Shown here: positions 42,459-52,128 of the stretch, in pieces | Numbering within the stretch: the first letter of the stretch is position 1 | Layout: every line of letters starts with the position of its first letter | Source of the DNA: Bacteroidota bacterium | GTDB lineage: Bacteria; Bacteroidota; Bacteroidia; Flavobacteriales; Flavobacteriaceae | Reading direction: 5' to 3' | Assembly: GCA_018829465.1 (NCBI GenBank) | Contig: JAHJTN010000005.1 | Coordinates: forward strand, 62,001-126,000 | DNA: 64,000 nt | The notes under the pieces: model-generated | The model's database searches: none | The model's input: only the letters and a program-made list of their open reading frames with translations | What the model was told of the DNA's origin: nothing | Translations under genes and position numbers: made by a program

Positions 42459-43808
42459 ATGTCTAAAGACATTAGAATTAGAAAAGGCGTTTCCCTAAAA
42501 CTTAAGGGAGAAGCGTCTAAAGTAGTGAAAGAGGCGCCTCGTTCTGAAATTCACAGTATCCAACCCCCGGATTTGTTGGGAATCATTCCCCGACTTATGG
42601 TAAAAGAAGGAGACACTGTCAAAGCCGGAGACCCGCTTTATCACGCCAAAACCAATGAAAACCTGAAAATTGCTTCACCTGTCAGCGGAAAAGTAACAGA
42701 AGTGGTCAGGGGTCAAAAAAGACGGATTTTAGAAATTCGAATTCAAGCCGATGCTAAGCCGGTTTACAAAGATTTTGGCAAAAAAGACCGCTCTAAAATT
42801 AAAGCGGAAGAAGTAAAAGCACTCTTGTTGGAGTCAGGATGTTGGCCATTTATCAAACAACGTCCCTATGATGTGATTGCCAATCCGGAAGACTCACCCC
42901 GCGATATATTTATTTCTACCTATGCCAGCGCACCCTTGCAAGCAGATATCGAATTTATCCTCAAAGACCTTCAGGAAGCTTTCCAAGCCGGTGTTGATGC
43001 TTTGGCCATCTTGGTTGGCAAAAAAGTTCATTTGGGTGTGGAGAAAAACTCAACATCTTACCTAAAAGACATATCCAACGCTGTTATTCACAAAGTCTCC
43101 GGACCTTATCCGGCAGGAAATGTGGGTGTTCTCATCCACCACATAGCGCCTATCAACGCAGGCGAACGCGTTTGGGTGATCAATCCGAACGATGTAGCCA
43201 TTATCGGCAATCTGTTCCTACACGGCAAATTTGACGCCACCAAAATTGTTGCCTTGGCCGGTTCTTGTGTCAAGAATCCGCAATACTATAAATTGGTGCA
43301 AGGTGCCGCTTTAGAAACCATCCTTAGAGAAAATTTGCACCAAGGAGATCACCGCGTCATTAACGGAACGGTATTTACCGGACAAAAAGCCTCCGCTAGT
43401 GGTTATCTCGGATTTTACAACAACACAGTTTCTGTAATTCCCGAAGGAAATAATTACCGTATGTTTGGTTGGATGCCTTTTAAAGACAACCAAATCCCAA
43501 GTATATACAACACCTCTTTGTTCAGGCTTTTCGGCAAAAAAGAGTCTGTTGTCAACACCAACCTCAACGGTGAAGAAAGAGCCTTTGTGGTAACCGGCGA
43601 GATGGAAAGTGTTTTCCCATTTGATGTATATCCCATGCAATTGTTGAAAGCTTGTTTGGCCAACGACATAGAAAAAATGGAAAATTTGGGCATCTACGAA
43701 ATAGCCCCTGAAGATTTTGCGGTGATTGACTATGCGAGCAGTTCCAAAATTGAAGCTCAGGAAATTATCCGCGAAGGATTGAATTTGATGATTAAAGAAG
43801 TAGGTTAA
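42459..43808 (+). CDS. nqrA: Na+-translocating NADH:quinone reductase subunit A
   Basis: A 449-residue peripheral subunit of Na+-NQR, the pump that moves sodium out while passing electrons from NADH to quinone. N-terminal KDIRIRKGVSLKLKGEA, then the lipoyl-like hammerhead region KEGDTVKAGDPLYHAK and ASPVSGKVTEVVRGQKR, the Rossmann-like middle and a C-terminal YPMQLLKACLANDIEKMENLGIYE helix bundle. It leads a six-gene operon; nqrB begins 10 bases on. Length is normal for the family. Confidence 0.96.
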   Translation: MSKDIRIRKGVSLKLKGEASKVVKEAPRSEIHSIQPPDLLGIIPRLMVKEGDTVKAGDPLYHAKTNENLKIASPVSGKVTEVVRGQKRRILEIRIQADAKPVYKDFGKKDRSKIKAEEVKALLLESGCWPFIKQRPYDVIANPEDSPRDIFISTYASAPLQADIEFILKDLQEAFQAGVDALAILVGKKVHLGVEKNSTSYLKDISNAVIHKVSGPYPAGNVGVLIHHIAPINAGERVWVINPNDVAIIGNLFLHGKFDATKIVALAGSCVKNPQYYKLVQGAALETILRENLHQGDHRVINGTVFTGQKASASGYLGFYNNTVSVIPEGNNYRMFGWMPFKDNQIPSIYNTSLFRLFGKKESVVNTNLNGEERAFVVTGEMESVFPFDVYPMQLLKACLANDIEKMENLGIYEIAPEDFAVIDYASSSKIEAQEIIREGLNLMIKEVG

Positions 43809-43818
43809 AAAAATAGCT

Positions 43819-44982
43819 ATGAGTTTTTTAAGAAACAAAGTTGATCAGCTGAAAAAACCTTTTTTAAAAGGTGCCAAGTATGAGAAATACGCACCGGCTT
43901 TCAGCGCATTAGAAACCTTTTTGTTTGTGCCCAATCACACCACCAAAAAAGGTGCACACATTCGCGATGCAGTAGATTTGAAACGCACTATGATTACGGT
44001 AGTCATTGCGCTTTTACCTGCGTTGTTTTACGGCATTTACAACACGGGCTTTCAATATTATTCCCAGTTGGGTGAAGCATTCACCTTTTGGGACGCCTTC
44101 CTTCACGGTGCCATCAAAATTGTACCCATGATTGTTGTTTCCTATGCTGTGGGTTTGGGTATCGAATTTATTTTTGCCATACTCAGAGGACACGAAGTCA
44201 ATGAAGGCTATTTGGTAACCGGACTCCTGATTCCGATGATTATGCCGGTTGATTTTCCCCTTTGGATGCTAGCCATATCCGTTGCATTTGCCGTGTTAAT
44301 TGGCAAAGAAGCTTTTGGCGGAACCGGTATGAACATCTTAAACCCGGCGCTACTGGCTAGGGCTTTTGCATTTTTTGCTTATCCCACCTTTATGTCAGGC
44401 GACAAAGTATGGGTGAGTGAAGCCCTGAACGTGGACGGCATTTCGGGAGAAACCATTCTTGGTAAACTCGCGGCCGGAAAAGAGTTGAGTTATACCGCTG
44501 CAGAAATGTTTAGTGGTGCCATCCCCGGATCGGTGGCAGAAACCTCTACCTTATGGATATTAGTGGGCGCAGCCATCCTCATATTGACAGGGGTAGGCAG
44601 TTGGCGCATTATAGCAGGCGGATTTATAGGCGCTGCGCTTATGGGTTTACTCCTCAACCAATTTCCGGTCAATGCGCTGTTGGGCTTTCCTTGGCACCAA
44701 CACCTCTTGGTAGGCGGATTGGCTTTCGGTATTGTCTTTATGGCAACAGACCCTGTATCTGCTGCACAAACGCTCAAAGGCAAATGGATTTACGGCATAC
44801 TTGTGGGTATTTTTTGCATACTCATCCGCGTCTTAAATCCTGCTTATCCGGAAGGCGTTATGCTCGCCATTTTATTGATGAATGTATTTGCCCCTACTAT
44901 TGACCATTATGTAGTGAGTGCACACATCAATAGAAGAAAAAAACGTCTCATCGCAGTTCAAAACATCAAAACCGTATCCTAA
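43819..44982 (+). CDS. nqrB: Na+-translocating NADH:quinone reductase subunit B
   Basis: A 387-residue membrane subunit that carries covalent FMN and riboflavin and forms the core sodium path. About ten transmembrane helices; conserved KEAFGGTGMNILNPALLARAF and FMATDPVSAAQTLKGKWIYG. The FMN attachment stretch reads Asp206-Gly-Ile-Ser-Gly-Glu-Thr212, close to the ApbE target motif Dgx(S/T)xAT but with Glu instead of Ala before the Thr; PGSVAETSTLW follows. FMN is expected on Thr212, attached by ApbE encoded at 48767. Its stop overlaps the nqrC start by one base (TAATG). Confidence 0.96.
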   Translation: MSFLRNKVDQLKKPFLKGAKYEKYAPAFSALETFLFVPNHTTKKGAHIRDAVDLKRTMITVVIALLPALFYGIYNTGFQYYSQLGEAFTFWDAFLHGAIKIVPMIVVSYAVGLGIEFIFAILRGHEVNEGYLVTGLLIPMIMPVDFPLWMLAISVAFAVLIGKEAFGGTGMNILNPALLARAFAFFAYPTFMSGDKVWVSEALNVDGISGETILGKLAAGKELSYTAAEMFSGAIPGSVAETSTLWILVGAAILILTGVGSWRIIAGGFIGAALMGLLLNQFPVNALLGFPWHQHLLVGGLAFGIVFMATDPVSAAQTLKGKWIYGILVGIFCILIRVLNPAYPEGVMLAILLMNVFAPTIDHYVVSAHINRRKKRLIAVQNIKTVS

Positions 44983-45710
44983 TGAACACGAGTAGCAATT
45001 CATATACATTCCTGTTTTCCATTGCCATGGTAGTGGTGGTAGGTGCTTTGTTGTCCTTTGTGGCCGTGAGCACAAAAACACGGATCAACAAAAACGTACG
45101 GCTTGAAAAAATGCAAAACATTTTGAGCACCGTTGGCATTAATGTGGATAGAGATGTAGCAGAAGCCGAGTACAATAAAGTCATCAAAGAGGAATTATCA
45201 TTGAAAAATGACGGTTCTATTGACCAAGGTGTGAACGCCTTCGAAATTGACTTGGCCAAAGAAGTTAAAAAAGATGAAGCTGATCAAATATATCCTCTGT
45301 ACATCGCAGAAAACAACGGTCAGAAATATTACATCATCCCGCTCAGAGGTGCCGGTTTATGGGATGCCATTTGGGGATATATTTCACTCGCTGAAGACTT
45401 AAACACCGTCAAAGGTGCCGTTTTTGACCACAAAGGCGAAACGCCAGGTTTGGGTGGTGAAATCACAACAACTTGGTTTCAGGAACAGTTTAAAGATGAA
45501 AAGATTTTTAACGCTAATGCCCAGTTGGTAGGTGTTGCCTCCGTAAAAGGAAACAACGACCCCAGCGGAAGTAAAAAAGACGACAACCAAGTGGACGCCA
45601 TATCGGGTGCAACCATTACAAGCGATGGTGTCACCAATATGATACAAGAAAGATTGAGCCACTACAAAGCTTATATCGATAAACAAAAATCTTCACTCGC
45701 CCAAAAATAA
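44982..45710 (+). CDS. nqrC: Na+-translocating NADH:quinone reductase subunit C
   Basis: A 242-residue subunit with one N-terminal transmembrane helix (residues about 5-25) and an FMN-binding periplasmic domain. The flavinylation motif DAISGAT is intact, with FMN expected on Thr211 ([10 protein letters not shown]). Also seen: [15 protein letters not shown] and [13 protein letters not shown], typical of RnfG/NqrC. It overlaps nqrB by one base and is followed by nqrD after 4 bases. Confidence 0.96.
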   Translation: MNTSSNSYTFLFSIAMVVVVGALLSFVAVSTKTRINKNVRLEKMQNILSTVGINVDRDVAEAEYNKVIKEELSLKNDGSIDQGVNAFEIDLAKEVKKDEADQIYPLYIAENNGQKYYIIPLRGAGLWDAIWGYISLAEDLNTVKGAVFDHKGETPGLGGEITTTWFQEQFKDEKIFNANAQLVGVASVKGNNDPSGSKKDDNQVDAISGATITSDGVTNMIQERLSHYKAYIDKQKSSLAQK

Positions 45711-45714
45711 AATT

Positions 45715-46413
45715 ATGGCTGCAAAAGAAAAAAACAAAACACCGAAAAAGCCACTCGTGCTTTTTGTGAAAGAAGAAAAAGAACCTCTTTTTTCTAAGAA
45801 AAACAGGGCGCTTATGTCAGATCCGTTGAACGACAATAACCCCATAACTGTTCAGGTTTTGGGCATTTGTTCTGCTTTGGCTATCACCGTACAGCTAAAA
45901 CCCGCTATCGTGATGTCTGTAGCCGTCCTTTTTGTCTTGGCTATGAGTAACGTGATTGTGTCTGTCATGCGAAACCTGATTCCAAACCGCATTCGCATCA
46001 TCGTACAATTGGTGGTGGTCGCAGCTTTGGTGGTCATTGTAGATTTGGTTCTCAAAGCATTTTTGTACGATGTTAGCAAACAACTTTCCGTGTTTGTAGG
46101 GCTCATCATTACCAATTGTATTGTGATGGGTCGCCTTGAGGCATTTGCCCTTGGAAATGGCCCATGGAAATCCTTTCTAGACGGTATTGGCAACGCTGCC
46201 GGATACGCATGGATCTTAATTGCCGTTGCCTTTTTCCGAGAGCTTTTGGGTTCCGGAAAATTATTTGGCCTTCAAGTTATCCCGGATGGTTTCTACAGCT
46301 TGGGCTATGTCAACAATGGCCTGATGCTGCTTTCTCCTATGGCTCTGATTACTGTGGGGGTCATCATTTGGATTCAGCGTTCCAAAAACAGAAAACTCAT
46401 CGAAAAAAATTAA
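45715..46413 (+). CDS. nqrD: Na+-translocating NADH:quinone reductase subunit D
   Basis: A 232-residue membrane subunit with six transmembrane helices; with NqrE it holds an Fe-S centre in the membrane. Conserved motifs: [19 protein letters not shown] (Cys in GICSALA), [21 protein letters not shown] and [13 protein letters not shown]. The first 35 residues are a charged cytoplasmic extension ([14 protein letters not shown]) longer than in Vibrio. Six bases separate it from nqrE. Confidence 0.95.
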   Translation: MAAKEKNKTPKKPLVLFVKEEKEPLFSKKNRALMSDPLNDNNPITVQVLGICSALAITVQLKPAIVMSVAVLFVLAMSNVIVSVMRNLIPNRIRIIVQLVVVAALVVIVDLVLKAFLYDVSKQLSVFVGLIITNCIVMGRLEAFALGNGPWKSFLDGIGNAAGYAWILIAVAFFRELLGSGKLFGLQVIPDGFYSLGYVNNGLMLLSPMALITVGVIIWIQRSKNRKLIEKN

Positions 46414-46419
46414 TGACCT

Positions 46420-47034
46420 ATGGATTTAGTAAATCTCTTTGTTAAAAGCATCTTTATAGACAATATGATTTTTGCCTATTTCTTGGGCATGTGTTCATAT
46501 TTGGCTGTATCCAAAACCGTCAAAACAGCTGTTGGACTTGGAGCGGCAGTCATCTTTGTGTTGGCAATCACCGTTCCTATCAACTATTTAATTGATAACT
46601 ACCTGCTCAGGGCAGGTGCTTTGAGCTGGCTTGGCCCGCAATACGCAGAAATCGATTTGAGCTTTTTAAGCTTTATACTTTTTATCGCTGTGATTGCTTC
46701 AATGGTGCAATTGGTAGAAATGGTGGTTGAAAAATTTGCTCCGGCTCTTTATGGAGCGTTGGGTATTTTCTTGCCGTTAATTGCTGTAAACTGTGCCATC
46801 CTCGGCGGTTCATTGTTTATGCAACAACGTGACTTTTCCGGCATTTCTGAAGCCTCTGTTTACGGACTAGGCTCCGGTGTGGGTTGGTTACTGGCTATTG
46901 TGGCCATAGCATCTATACGAGAAAAAATAGCCTATTCTAACATTCCCGCTCCACTCAAAGGGTTGGGCATCACTTTTATACTCACCGGACTCATGGCGGT
47001 TGCCTTTATGAGCTTCATGGGAATTAAACTCTAA
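46420..47034 (+). CDS. nqrE: Na+-translocating NADH:quinone reductase subunit E
   Basis: A 204-residue membrane subunit, inverted-topology partner of NqrD, with six transmembrane helices. Motifs: [31 protein letters not shown] with the conserved Cys in [37 protein letters not shown] with the second Cys in VNCA, and [21 protein letters not shown] (motifs named by their cores). All residues expected for the shared Fe-S site are present. Confidence 0.95.
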   Translation: MDLVNLFVKSIFIDNMIFAYFLGMCSYLAVSKTVKTAVGLGAAVIFVLAITVPINYLIDNYLLRAGALSWLGPQYAEIDLSFLSFILFIAVIASMVQLVEMVVEKFAPALYGALGIFLPLIAVNCAILGGSLFMQQRDFSGISEASVYGLGSGVGWLLAIVAIASIREKIAYSNIPAPLKGLGITFILTGLMAVAFMSFMGIKL

Positions 47035-47051
47035 CAAATCAACACGCAATC

Positions 47052-48347
47052 ATGGGATTATCTGTCATCATTAGTGCCCTCATCGTATTTTTAGTCATCA
47101 CGCTGCTTCTGGTGTCTCTTTTGTTATATGCCAAAGCAAAACTTGTAGCCTCCGGGCCGGTTACGCTGCATATCAACGGAGAAAACGATGTTGAAGTTGC
47201 AGCTGGAAGTACGCTTTTAACAACACTCGGAAACAGTAAAATATTTCTTCCCTCTGCCTGTGGTGGGGGCGGAACTTGCTTGCAATGTAAATGTCGCGTA
47301 CTGGAAGGCGGTGGTGAGGCATTGCCTACAGAAATTCCAAACTTCACGCGCAAAGAGCTCGCAGATGGTTGGCGATTGGGCTGCCAAGTCAAGGTAAAAC
47401 AAGACATGGTTATTGAAGTGCCTGAGGAAGTATTTGGAATTAAAAAGTGGGAAGCAACTGTAGTGTCTAACTACAACGTGGCTTCGTTTATCAAGGAATT
47501 TGTGGTAGAAATACCCGAAGACATGGATTACAAAGCCGGCGGTTACATTCAGATTGAAATCCCTGCAACCACTGTAAAATATTCAGATATAGACATCACC
47601 GCACACCCCGTTGAACATCCGAATGAACCGGAAAAATTCAAATTGGAATGGGATAAATTTAACCTTTGGCCGCTTGTCATGAAAAATGACGAAGTCGTAG
47701 AGCGTGCCTATTCTATGGCCAGCTATCCTGCCGAAGGCAGACGCGTGATGCTAAACGTACGCGTAGCGACACCGCCGTGGGACAGGGCCAAAAACGGCTG
47801 GATGGATGTAAATCCCGGTGTGGCTTCATCCTATATTTTTTCTAGAAAAACTGGAGACAAAGTCGTAATATCGGGCCCTTATGGTGAATTTTTCATCAAC
47901 GAATCTAATGCTGAAATGCTTTACGTAGGTGGCGGTGCCGGTATGGCACCTATGCGGTCGCACTTGTACCACCTGTTCCGCACCGTAAAAACCGGTAGAA
48001 AAGTAACTTTCTGGTACGGTGGTCGTTCCAAACGCGAGTTGTTCTACACAGACCACTTCAGGGCGCTGGAAAAAGATTTTCCAAACTTCAAGTTTTATAT
48101 CGCTCTATCAGAACCGCTTCCGGAAGACAACTGGAAAGTGAAAGCGGAATTGGATAGCGATGGCGATGGATTTGTCGGTTTCATTCACCAAGTTGTGATC
48201 GATAATTACCTGAGCAAACACGAAACACCTGAAGACATAGAATTTTATTTCTGTGGACCACCATTGATGAACCAAGCCGTTCTCAAAATGTGTGACGATT
48301 TTGGCGTTCCCGACGAGCAAGTCAGGTTTGACGATTTTGGCGGATAA
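47052..48347 (+). CDS. nqrF: Na+-translocating NADH:quinone reductase subunit F
   Basis: A 431-residue entry subunit that takes electrons from NADH. One N-terminal transmembrane helix (about 3-25), a 2Fe-2S domain with the cysteine pattern in [16 protein letters not shown] near residue 75 plus a fourth Cys in [10 protein letters not shown], then a ferredoxin-NADP-reductase-like FAD domain ([10 protein letters not shown]) and NADH-binding domain ([25 protein letters not shown]). The end VRFDDFGG is diagnostic for NqrF. The operon's intrinsic terminator follows within 20 bases. Confidence 0.97.
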   Translation: MGLSVIISALIVFLVITLLLVSLLLYAKAKLVASGPVTLHINGENDVEVAAGSTLLTTLGNSKIFLPSACGGGGTCLQCKCRVLEGGGEALPTEIPNFTRKELADGWRLGCQVKVKQDMVIEVPEEVFGIKKWEATVVSNYNVASFIKEFVVEIPEDMDYKAGGYIQIEIPATTVKYSDIDITAHPVEHPNEPEKFKLEWDKFNLWPLVMKNDEVVERAYSMASYPAEGRRVMLNVRVATPPWDRAKNGWMDVNPGVASSYIFSRKTGDKVVISGPYGEFFINESNAEMLYVGGGAGMAPMRSHLYHLFRTVKTGRKVTFWYGGRSKRELFYTDHFRALEKDFPNFKFYIALSEPLPEDNWKVKAELDSDGDGFVGFIHQVVIDNYLSKHETPEDIEFYFCGPPLMNQAVLKMCDDFGVPDEQVRFDDFGG

Positions 48348-48366
48348 AATCACTTGATAATTCCAT

Positions 48367-48397
48367 AAAAACCGATACCTTAGTGTCGGTTTTTTTT
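48367..48397 (+). terminator. Intrinsic terminator after nqrF
   Basis: Stem AAAACCGATA / TGTCGGTTTT (10 bp, one G-T) with loop CCTTAG and a T8 tail. The small companion gene begins 7 bases further, so it and apbE need read-through or their own promoter. Confidence 0.85.
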
Positions 48398-48403
48398 ATA
48401 CAC

Positions 48404-48766
48404 ATGAGCGCACTCAGCAAACAAGACTTACACAATTTGGCGATGAATATCATCGGCAAAAAGCTCGAAGAAGCGGGTTTTGAATTTTTAGCCGTAAACA
48501 GCCTTATCACAAGACATCCGCAATTTGTGTGTGTAAATGCCAATCAAAAAAAATACTTTATACTTGTTAAAGCAGTGACGTACCCTGATAACCCCGAAGA
48601 TTATGACCCTGTATGGATGGAGTCTGTGAAGCTGCAAGCCAAAAAATTTGACGCACACCTCTGGTTTGCGGGCGTTGGACTTGCCAAGGCATCAGCACCC
48701 GAGGAATTGCTGACCAAAGAAGATGATTTTATGCTTAACTTTAAGGGCTTTAATAAAATTTGCTGA
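48404..48766 (+). CDS. Small conserved protein next to nqrF
   Basis: A 120-residue soluble protein with an alpha/beta pattern (MSALSKQDLHNLAMNIIGKK start; QFVCVNANQKKYFILVKAVTYP middle; AHLWFAGVGLAKASA). I do not know a named domain. It sits between nqrF and apbE, and similar small proteins are often labelled after NqrF in flavobacterial genomes because of this position, not because of sequence similarity. A role in NQR assembly is possible but unproven. The ATG at 48404 is chosen; an upstream GTG lies in the terminator stem. Its stop directly abuts the apbE start. Confidence 0.72.
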   Translation: MSALSKQDLHNLAMNIIGKKLEEAGFEFLAVNSLITRHPQFVCVNANQKKYFILVKAVTYPDNPEDYDPVWMESVKLQAKKFDAHLWFAGVGLAKASAPEELLTKEDDFMLNFKGFNKIC

Positions 48767-49786
48767 ATGTGTACCTATAAATTTTCATGTTTGTGTTTCG
48801 TTTTTGTGCTTTTGAGTGCCTGCAATGAGGAGGTTAAAAAAGACCAATTGGTTCATTTAATCGGACAAACACAAGGCACCACCTACAGCATTAAATATTT
48901 TCATACCGACACACGCGACTACCAACCGGAGTTAGATTCTATTTTTCACGAGGTAGATTTCTCTATGTCAACGTATATAGACGAATCCATTATTTCGAAA
49001 ATTAACAACAGTAACAGACGTGTAAAAGTAGATAAGCTTTTCAAAGAAGTATTTCTTGCATCACAAGAGATATGGAGAAAAACTGATAGCGTGTTTGACC
49101 CAACAGTAGGTGCCTTGGTCAATGCTTGGGGTTTCGGCCCTGAGGGAAAAATAAACCTCGACAGTTTAAAAATTGACAGTATCCGGGCCTTTACCGGATT
49201 AGAGAAAGTTTCATTGGATGACAAAAACTACTTTTCCAAAACAGACAAAAGAATACGGCTCGATTTTAATGCCATTGCCCAAGGCTACGCGGTGGATTTG
49301 GTGGCGCGATTTCTGAATGGAAAAAACATAGAAAACTACTTGGTGGAAATTGGTGGAGAAATTAGAGCAAAAGGTAAAAATCTGTCTAACAATTTCGATT
49401 GGCTCGTAGCCATAGACAATCCGCTTCAAAAAGAAAACCGAAGTTTTATTGCTACACTAAAACTCAAAAACATGGCCTTAGCCACTTCCGGAAACTACAG
49501 GAAGTTTTTTATTGACTCCTTAACCGGTGAAAAGTATGTTCACACCATCGATCCAAAAACAGGTTATCCTAAAAAAAGTAATGTACTAAGCGCTTCCGTT
49601 TTGGCAGCCGAATGCATGTTAGCAGATGGATACGCAACCGCAATCATGGCAATGGACATTGAAAAATCTAAAGTCTTGCTTGATAGCCTGTCCAATCAAA
49701 TTGATGCCTTTATCATTTATTTGGATGACAACAACAAGTTACAAAAATATATTACTCCGGGTTTTAAACCGTATTTGATTGAATAG
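48767..49786 (+). CDS. apbE: FAD:protein FMN transferase ApbE (lipoprotein)
   Basis: A 339-residue exported lipoprotein (lipobox ending SAC, Cys19) that transfers FMN from FAD to threonine in target proteins, here NqrB and NqrC. Motifs: GQTQGTTYSIKYF, VDFSMSTYIDESIISKIN, DPTVGALVNAWGFGPEG, IRLDFNAIAQGYAVDLVARFL, YLVEIGGEIRAKG, LATSGNYRKFF, HTIDPKTGYP and the Mg-binding AECMLADGYATAIMAM. All catalytic positions appear intact. Its 3' end overlaps the end of the minus-strand methyltransferase gene by 23 bases. Confidence 0.95.
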   Translation: MCTYKFSCLCFVFVLLSACNEEVKKDQLVHLIGQTQGTTYSIKYFHTDTRDYQPELDSIFHEVDFSMSTYIDESIISKINNSNRRVKVDKLFKEVFLASQEIWRKTDSVFDPTVGALVNAWGFGPEGKINLDSLKIDSIRAFTGLEKVSLDDKNYFSKTDKRIRLDFNAIAQGYAVDLVARFLNGKNIENYLVEIGGEIRAKGKNLSNNFDWLVAIDNPLQKENRSFIATLKLKNMALATSGNYRKFFIDSLTGEKYVHTIDPKTGYPKKSNVLSASVLAAECMLADGYATAIMAMDIEKSKVLLDSLSNQIDAFIIYLDDNNKLQKYITPGFKPYLIE

Positions 49787-50552
49787 GTTTTTGACAAACC
49801 GGTAAATATTCGTTTTGGTCAAGTCGATAAGTATTTGCAAGTTCTGCTCCTATTTTTGAAACATAAGAAACCGCTTCTACTTTAAAACCTGCCTTGCGCA
49901 ACCTGTCAAAATAATCCATACCATATATGCGTACATGGTCGTACTGGCCAAATGCCTTTCGCCTTTGTTCGGCTGTTGTAATGGTATCATCTTCAAAAGT
50001 TTTTTCCCTTTTGGTGTCTAGTGGCACCTGGAAAAAACCGAATCCGCCCGGCTTCATCACCCTAAAGAGCTCAGCCATCGCTTTTTGGTCGTCCTTGATG
50101 TGTTCTAAAACATGACTGCAAAAAATCAAATCGAAGGAATTGTCGGCAAACGGCAAGTGGCAAATATCCGCAGACACATCCGCCAAGGGAGAATTCAAAT
50201 CAGTAGTGGTGTAATCCCAATGTGAAAACCGGCGAAAACGCTTGTGAAAAGCTTGCTCCGGAGCAAAATGTAACACTTTTAAGTTGTTGGTTTTATCAAA
50301 AAAGCGGGTTTCATGCTGCAAATACAGCCACAAAAGCCTGTGTCGTTCCAAAGATAGCGTGCCGGGTGCCAATACACTATCTCGAGGATTTTCATAGCCG
50401 TAGGGCAAAAACTTTCGATAACTTTTTCCGTCTATAGGATCTGTGTATCGATTGCCTCGGTACCACCAAACTAAAAAGGGTCTGATTAGTAAACTTATTT
50501 TGATAAGCAAAGGACGCGGAACCGTATTGAGTATAAACTTAAAAAGCTTCAT
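49764..50552 (-). CDS. Class I SAM-dependent methyltransferase
   Basis: A 262-residue protein with a Rossmann-type methyltransferase core. The SAM-binding motif is diverged (KVLHFAPEQAFHKRF near residue 92), followed by DYTTTDLNSPLADVSADICHLPFADNSFDLIFCSHVLEHI and the GGFGFFQVPLD strand. The N-terminus has a hydrophobic stretch (LLIKISLLIRPFLVWWY), perhaps for membrane contact. The H-F-A-P-E form and R-rich start suggest a glycan or lipid methyltransferase; substrate unknown. It follows map by 2 bases and is probably cotranscribed with it. Confidence 0.85.
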   Translation of the reverse strand: MKLFKFILNTVPRPLLIKISLLIRPFLVWWYRGNRYTDPIDGKSYRKFLPYGYENPRDSVLAPGTLSLERHRLLWLYLQHETRFFDKTNNLKVLHFAPEQAFHKRFRRFSHWDYTTTDLNSPLADVSADICHLPFADNSFDLIFCSHVLEHIKDDQKAMAELFRVMKPGGFGFFQVPLDTKREKTFEDDTITTAEQRRKAFGQYDHVRIYGMDYFDRLRKAGFKVEAVSYVSKIGAELANTYRLDQNEYLPVCQKPIQSNTV

Positions 50553-50554
50553 TT

Positions 50555-51370
50555 TTATACGAGTGCTGATTTTTTGAATTCACGCTCTTCATCAGATGTA
50601 ATACCCAAAGTCTCATACACATAAGCAAAAGTGGATAGCAACTCGGGTTTACCGTTTACGATGGCCACATCGTGTTCGAAGTGGGCGCTTGGTTTGCCGT
50701 CTGCCGTGAGTATCGTCCAACCGTCTCTGAGTTGTTTGATTCGATGCGTACCCATGTTAATCATGGGTTCTATGGCAACGACCATGCCTTCTACAAATTT
50801 TTTACCATGACCGCGTCTGCCGTAGTTAGGCATTTCAGGATCTTCGTGCATTTTTTTTCCCAAGCCGTGGCCTACCAACTCGCGCACCACACCGTATCCA
50901 TGGCTTTCACAGTGCTTCTGAATGGCATATCCCACATCTCCTACCCTATTGCCCAACCTAAATTCGCGAATCCCTACATAGAGCGATTCTTTGGTGATTT
51001 GCAGTAGTTTTTTTACTTCGGGTTTTACCTCGCCTACTTCAAAAGTGTAGGCGTGATCACCGTAAAAACCATTTTTTAAGGCTCCACAATCTATAGATAT
51101 AATATCGCCTTCCTGTAACGGGTTTGTATTGGGAATGCCGTGAACTACTTGCGCGTTGGGACTCATGCAAAGTGTGTTGGGAAAATCGTATAAGCCTAAA
51201 AAACCGGGCACCGCGCCGTGGTCTCTAATAAATGTTTCAGCCAACTTGTCTAAATAGAGGGTGGTAACACCCGGTTTTACTTCAGCGGCCAACATGCCTA
51301 AAGTCTTGGAAACTATCAGCGCACTCTCGCGCATCAGCTCGATTTCTTCTGCTGTTTTAATCGTAATCAT
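50555..51370 (-). CDS. map: Type I methionine aminopeptidase
   Basis: A 271-residue metalloprotease that removes the initiator Met from nascent proteins. The five metal ligands are visible: Asp pair in ISIDCGALKNGFYGDHAYTF, His in LVGHGLGKKMHEDP, Glu in VAIEPMINMG and Glu in FEHDVAI. The start MITIKTAEEIELMRESA at 51370 matches the family. The -7 box TACCTTTG ends only 7 bases before this ATG, so the mRNA must be leaderless or nearly so, and an ATG at 51379 would lie inside the promoter. Confidence 0.95.
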   Translation of the reverse strand: MITIKTAEEIELMRESALIVSKTLGMLAAEVKPGVTTLYLDKLAETFIRDHGAVPGFLGLYDFPNTLCMSPNAQVVHGIPNTNPLQEGDIISIDCGALKNGFYGDHAYTFEVGEVKPEVKKLLQITKESLYVGIREFRLGNRVGDVGYAIQKHCESHGYGVVRELVGHGLGKKMHEDPEMPNYGRRGHGKKFVEGMVVAIEPMINMGTHRIKQLRDGWTILTADGKPSAHFEHDVAIVNGKPELLSTFAYVYETLGITSDEEREFKKSALV

Positions 51371-51376
51371 AGACCG

Positions 51377-51384
51377 CAAAGGTA
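51377..51384 (-). promoter_or_regulatory. -7 box of map (TACCTTTG)
   Basis: Exact TAnnTTTG match on the minus strand immediately upstream of the map ATG; no usual room for a leader. Confidence 0.6.
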
Positions 51385-51415
51385 CATTTTATCCGAATGA
51401 AAAAAAATGAAAACT

Positions 51416-52126
51416 TTAATGCGACGGCACCACACAGGCTGCCTCTGCTTTCACTTGCAGATGTTGGGCAGCAGGCGATACATAAGGAATTCCCAAACCT
51501 AAGCCTCTCAGTAGAAAGTAAACTCCAAAAACAAAAATCATGACGGGCAAAACACGCTGCCAGCGAATTTTAAAAAATCCGGGTTTACGACCCATATAGG
51601 CGGCCAAACTCATCAAAGGAATGGTTCCCAAACCAAAAAGCATCATGTATATCATTCCGAGCTCTAAACTGTCCATGGCCATAGACCCGAAAAGTGCCAT
51701 ATAAACCATGCCACAGGGTAAAAAACCATTGAGCACGCCCATCACGAAAGTGGCTCCCGGTTTCTTACTTTTAAAAAACCGGCTCATGTGCGCTTGTAAG
51801 CGCATCATGACCTTGTTGTAGGCGTGCCAAGTAGGGGTTTTAAGTTTTAGTAAATAGGTAAAGAACACGTAGCTCAAAAACAAAATACCAAGCCAGATGG
51901 AGAGGTTTTGTTGCAAACCTGCAAGCGCCAAGCCTTTTCCGAAAAAACCAAAAAGAATACCAAAAAGGGCGTAGGTTAAAATTCTACCCAAGTGATACTG
52001 CATCATTTGCACAAAAGCCAAACCAGCGTTTGATCGGCTGATTGGCAACATCAAAGCTATAGGGCCACACATCCCCAAACAGTGTAAACTGCCTAAAAAT
52101 CCGAGAAGAAAACCACTCCACAGCAT
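51416..52126 (-). CDS. TauE/SafE-family (DsbD-like) membrane protein of the cbb3 cluster
   Basis: A 236-residue membrane protein with six to seven helices, of the sulfite exporter TauE/SafE or UreH-like/DsbD-like group. Conserved cysteines lie in LGSLHCLGMCGPIALML at the start and NGFLPCGMVYMAL in the middle. This protein regularly closes cbb3 oxidase clusters in Bacteroidetes, where copper or thiol-redox handling for the oxidase is suspected; that role is inferred from context. It starts 3 bases after ccoH. Confidence 0.87.
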   Translation of the reverse strand: MLWSGFLLGFLGSLHCLGMCGPIALMLPISRSNAGLAFVQMMQYHLGRILTYALFGILFGFFGKGLALAGLQQNLSIWLGILFLSYVFFTYLLKLKTPTWHAYNKVMMRLQAHMSRFFKSKKPGATFVMGVLNGFLPCGMVYMALFGSMAMDSLELGMIYMMLFGLGTIPLMSLAAYMGRKPGFFKIRWQRVLPVMIFVFGVYFLLRGLGLGIPYVSPAAQHLQVKAEAACVVPSH

Positions 52127-52128
52127 GT

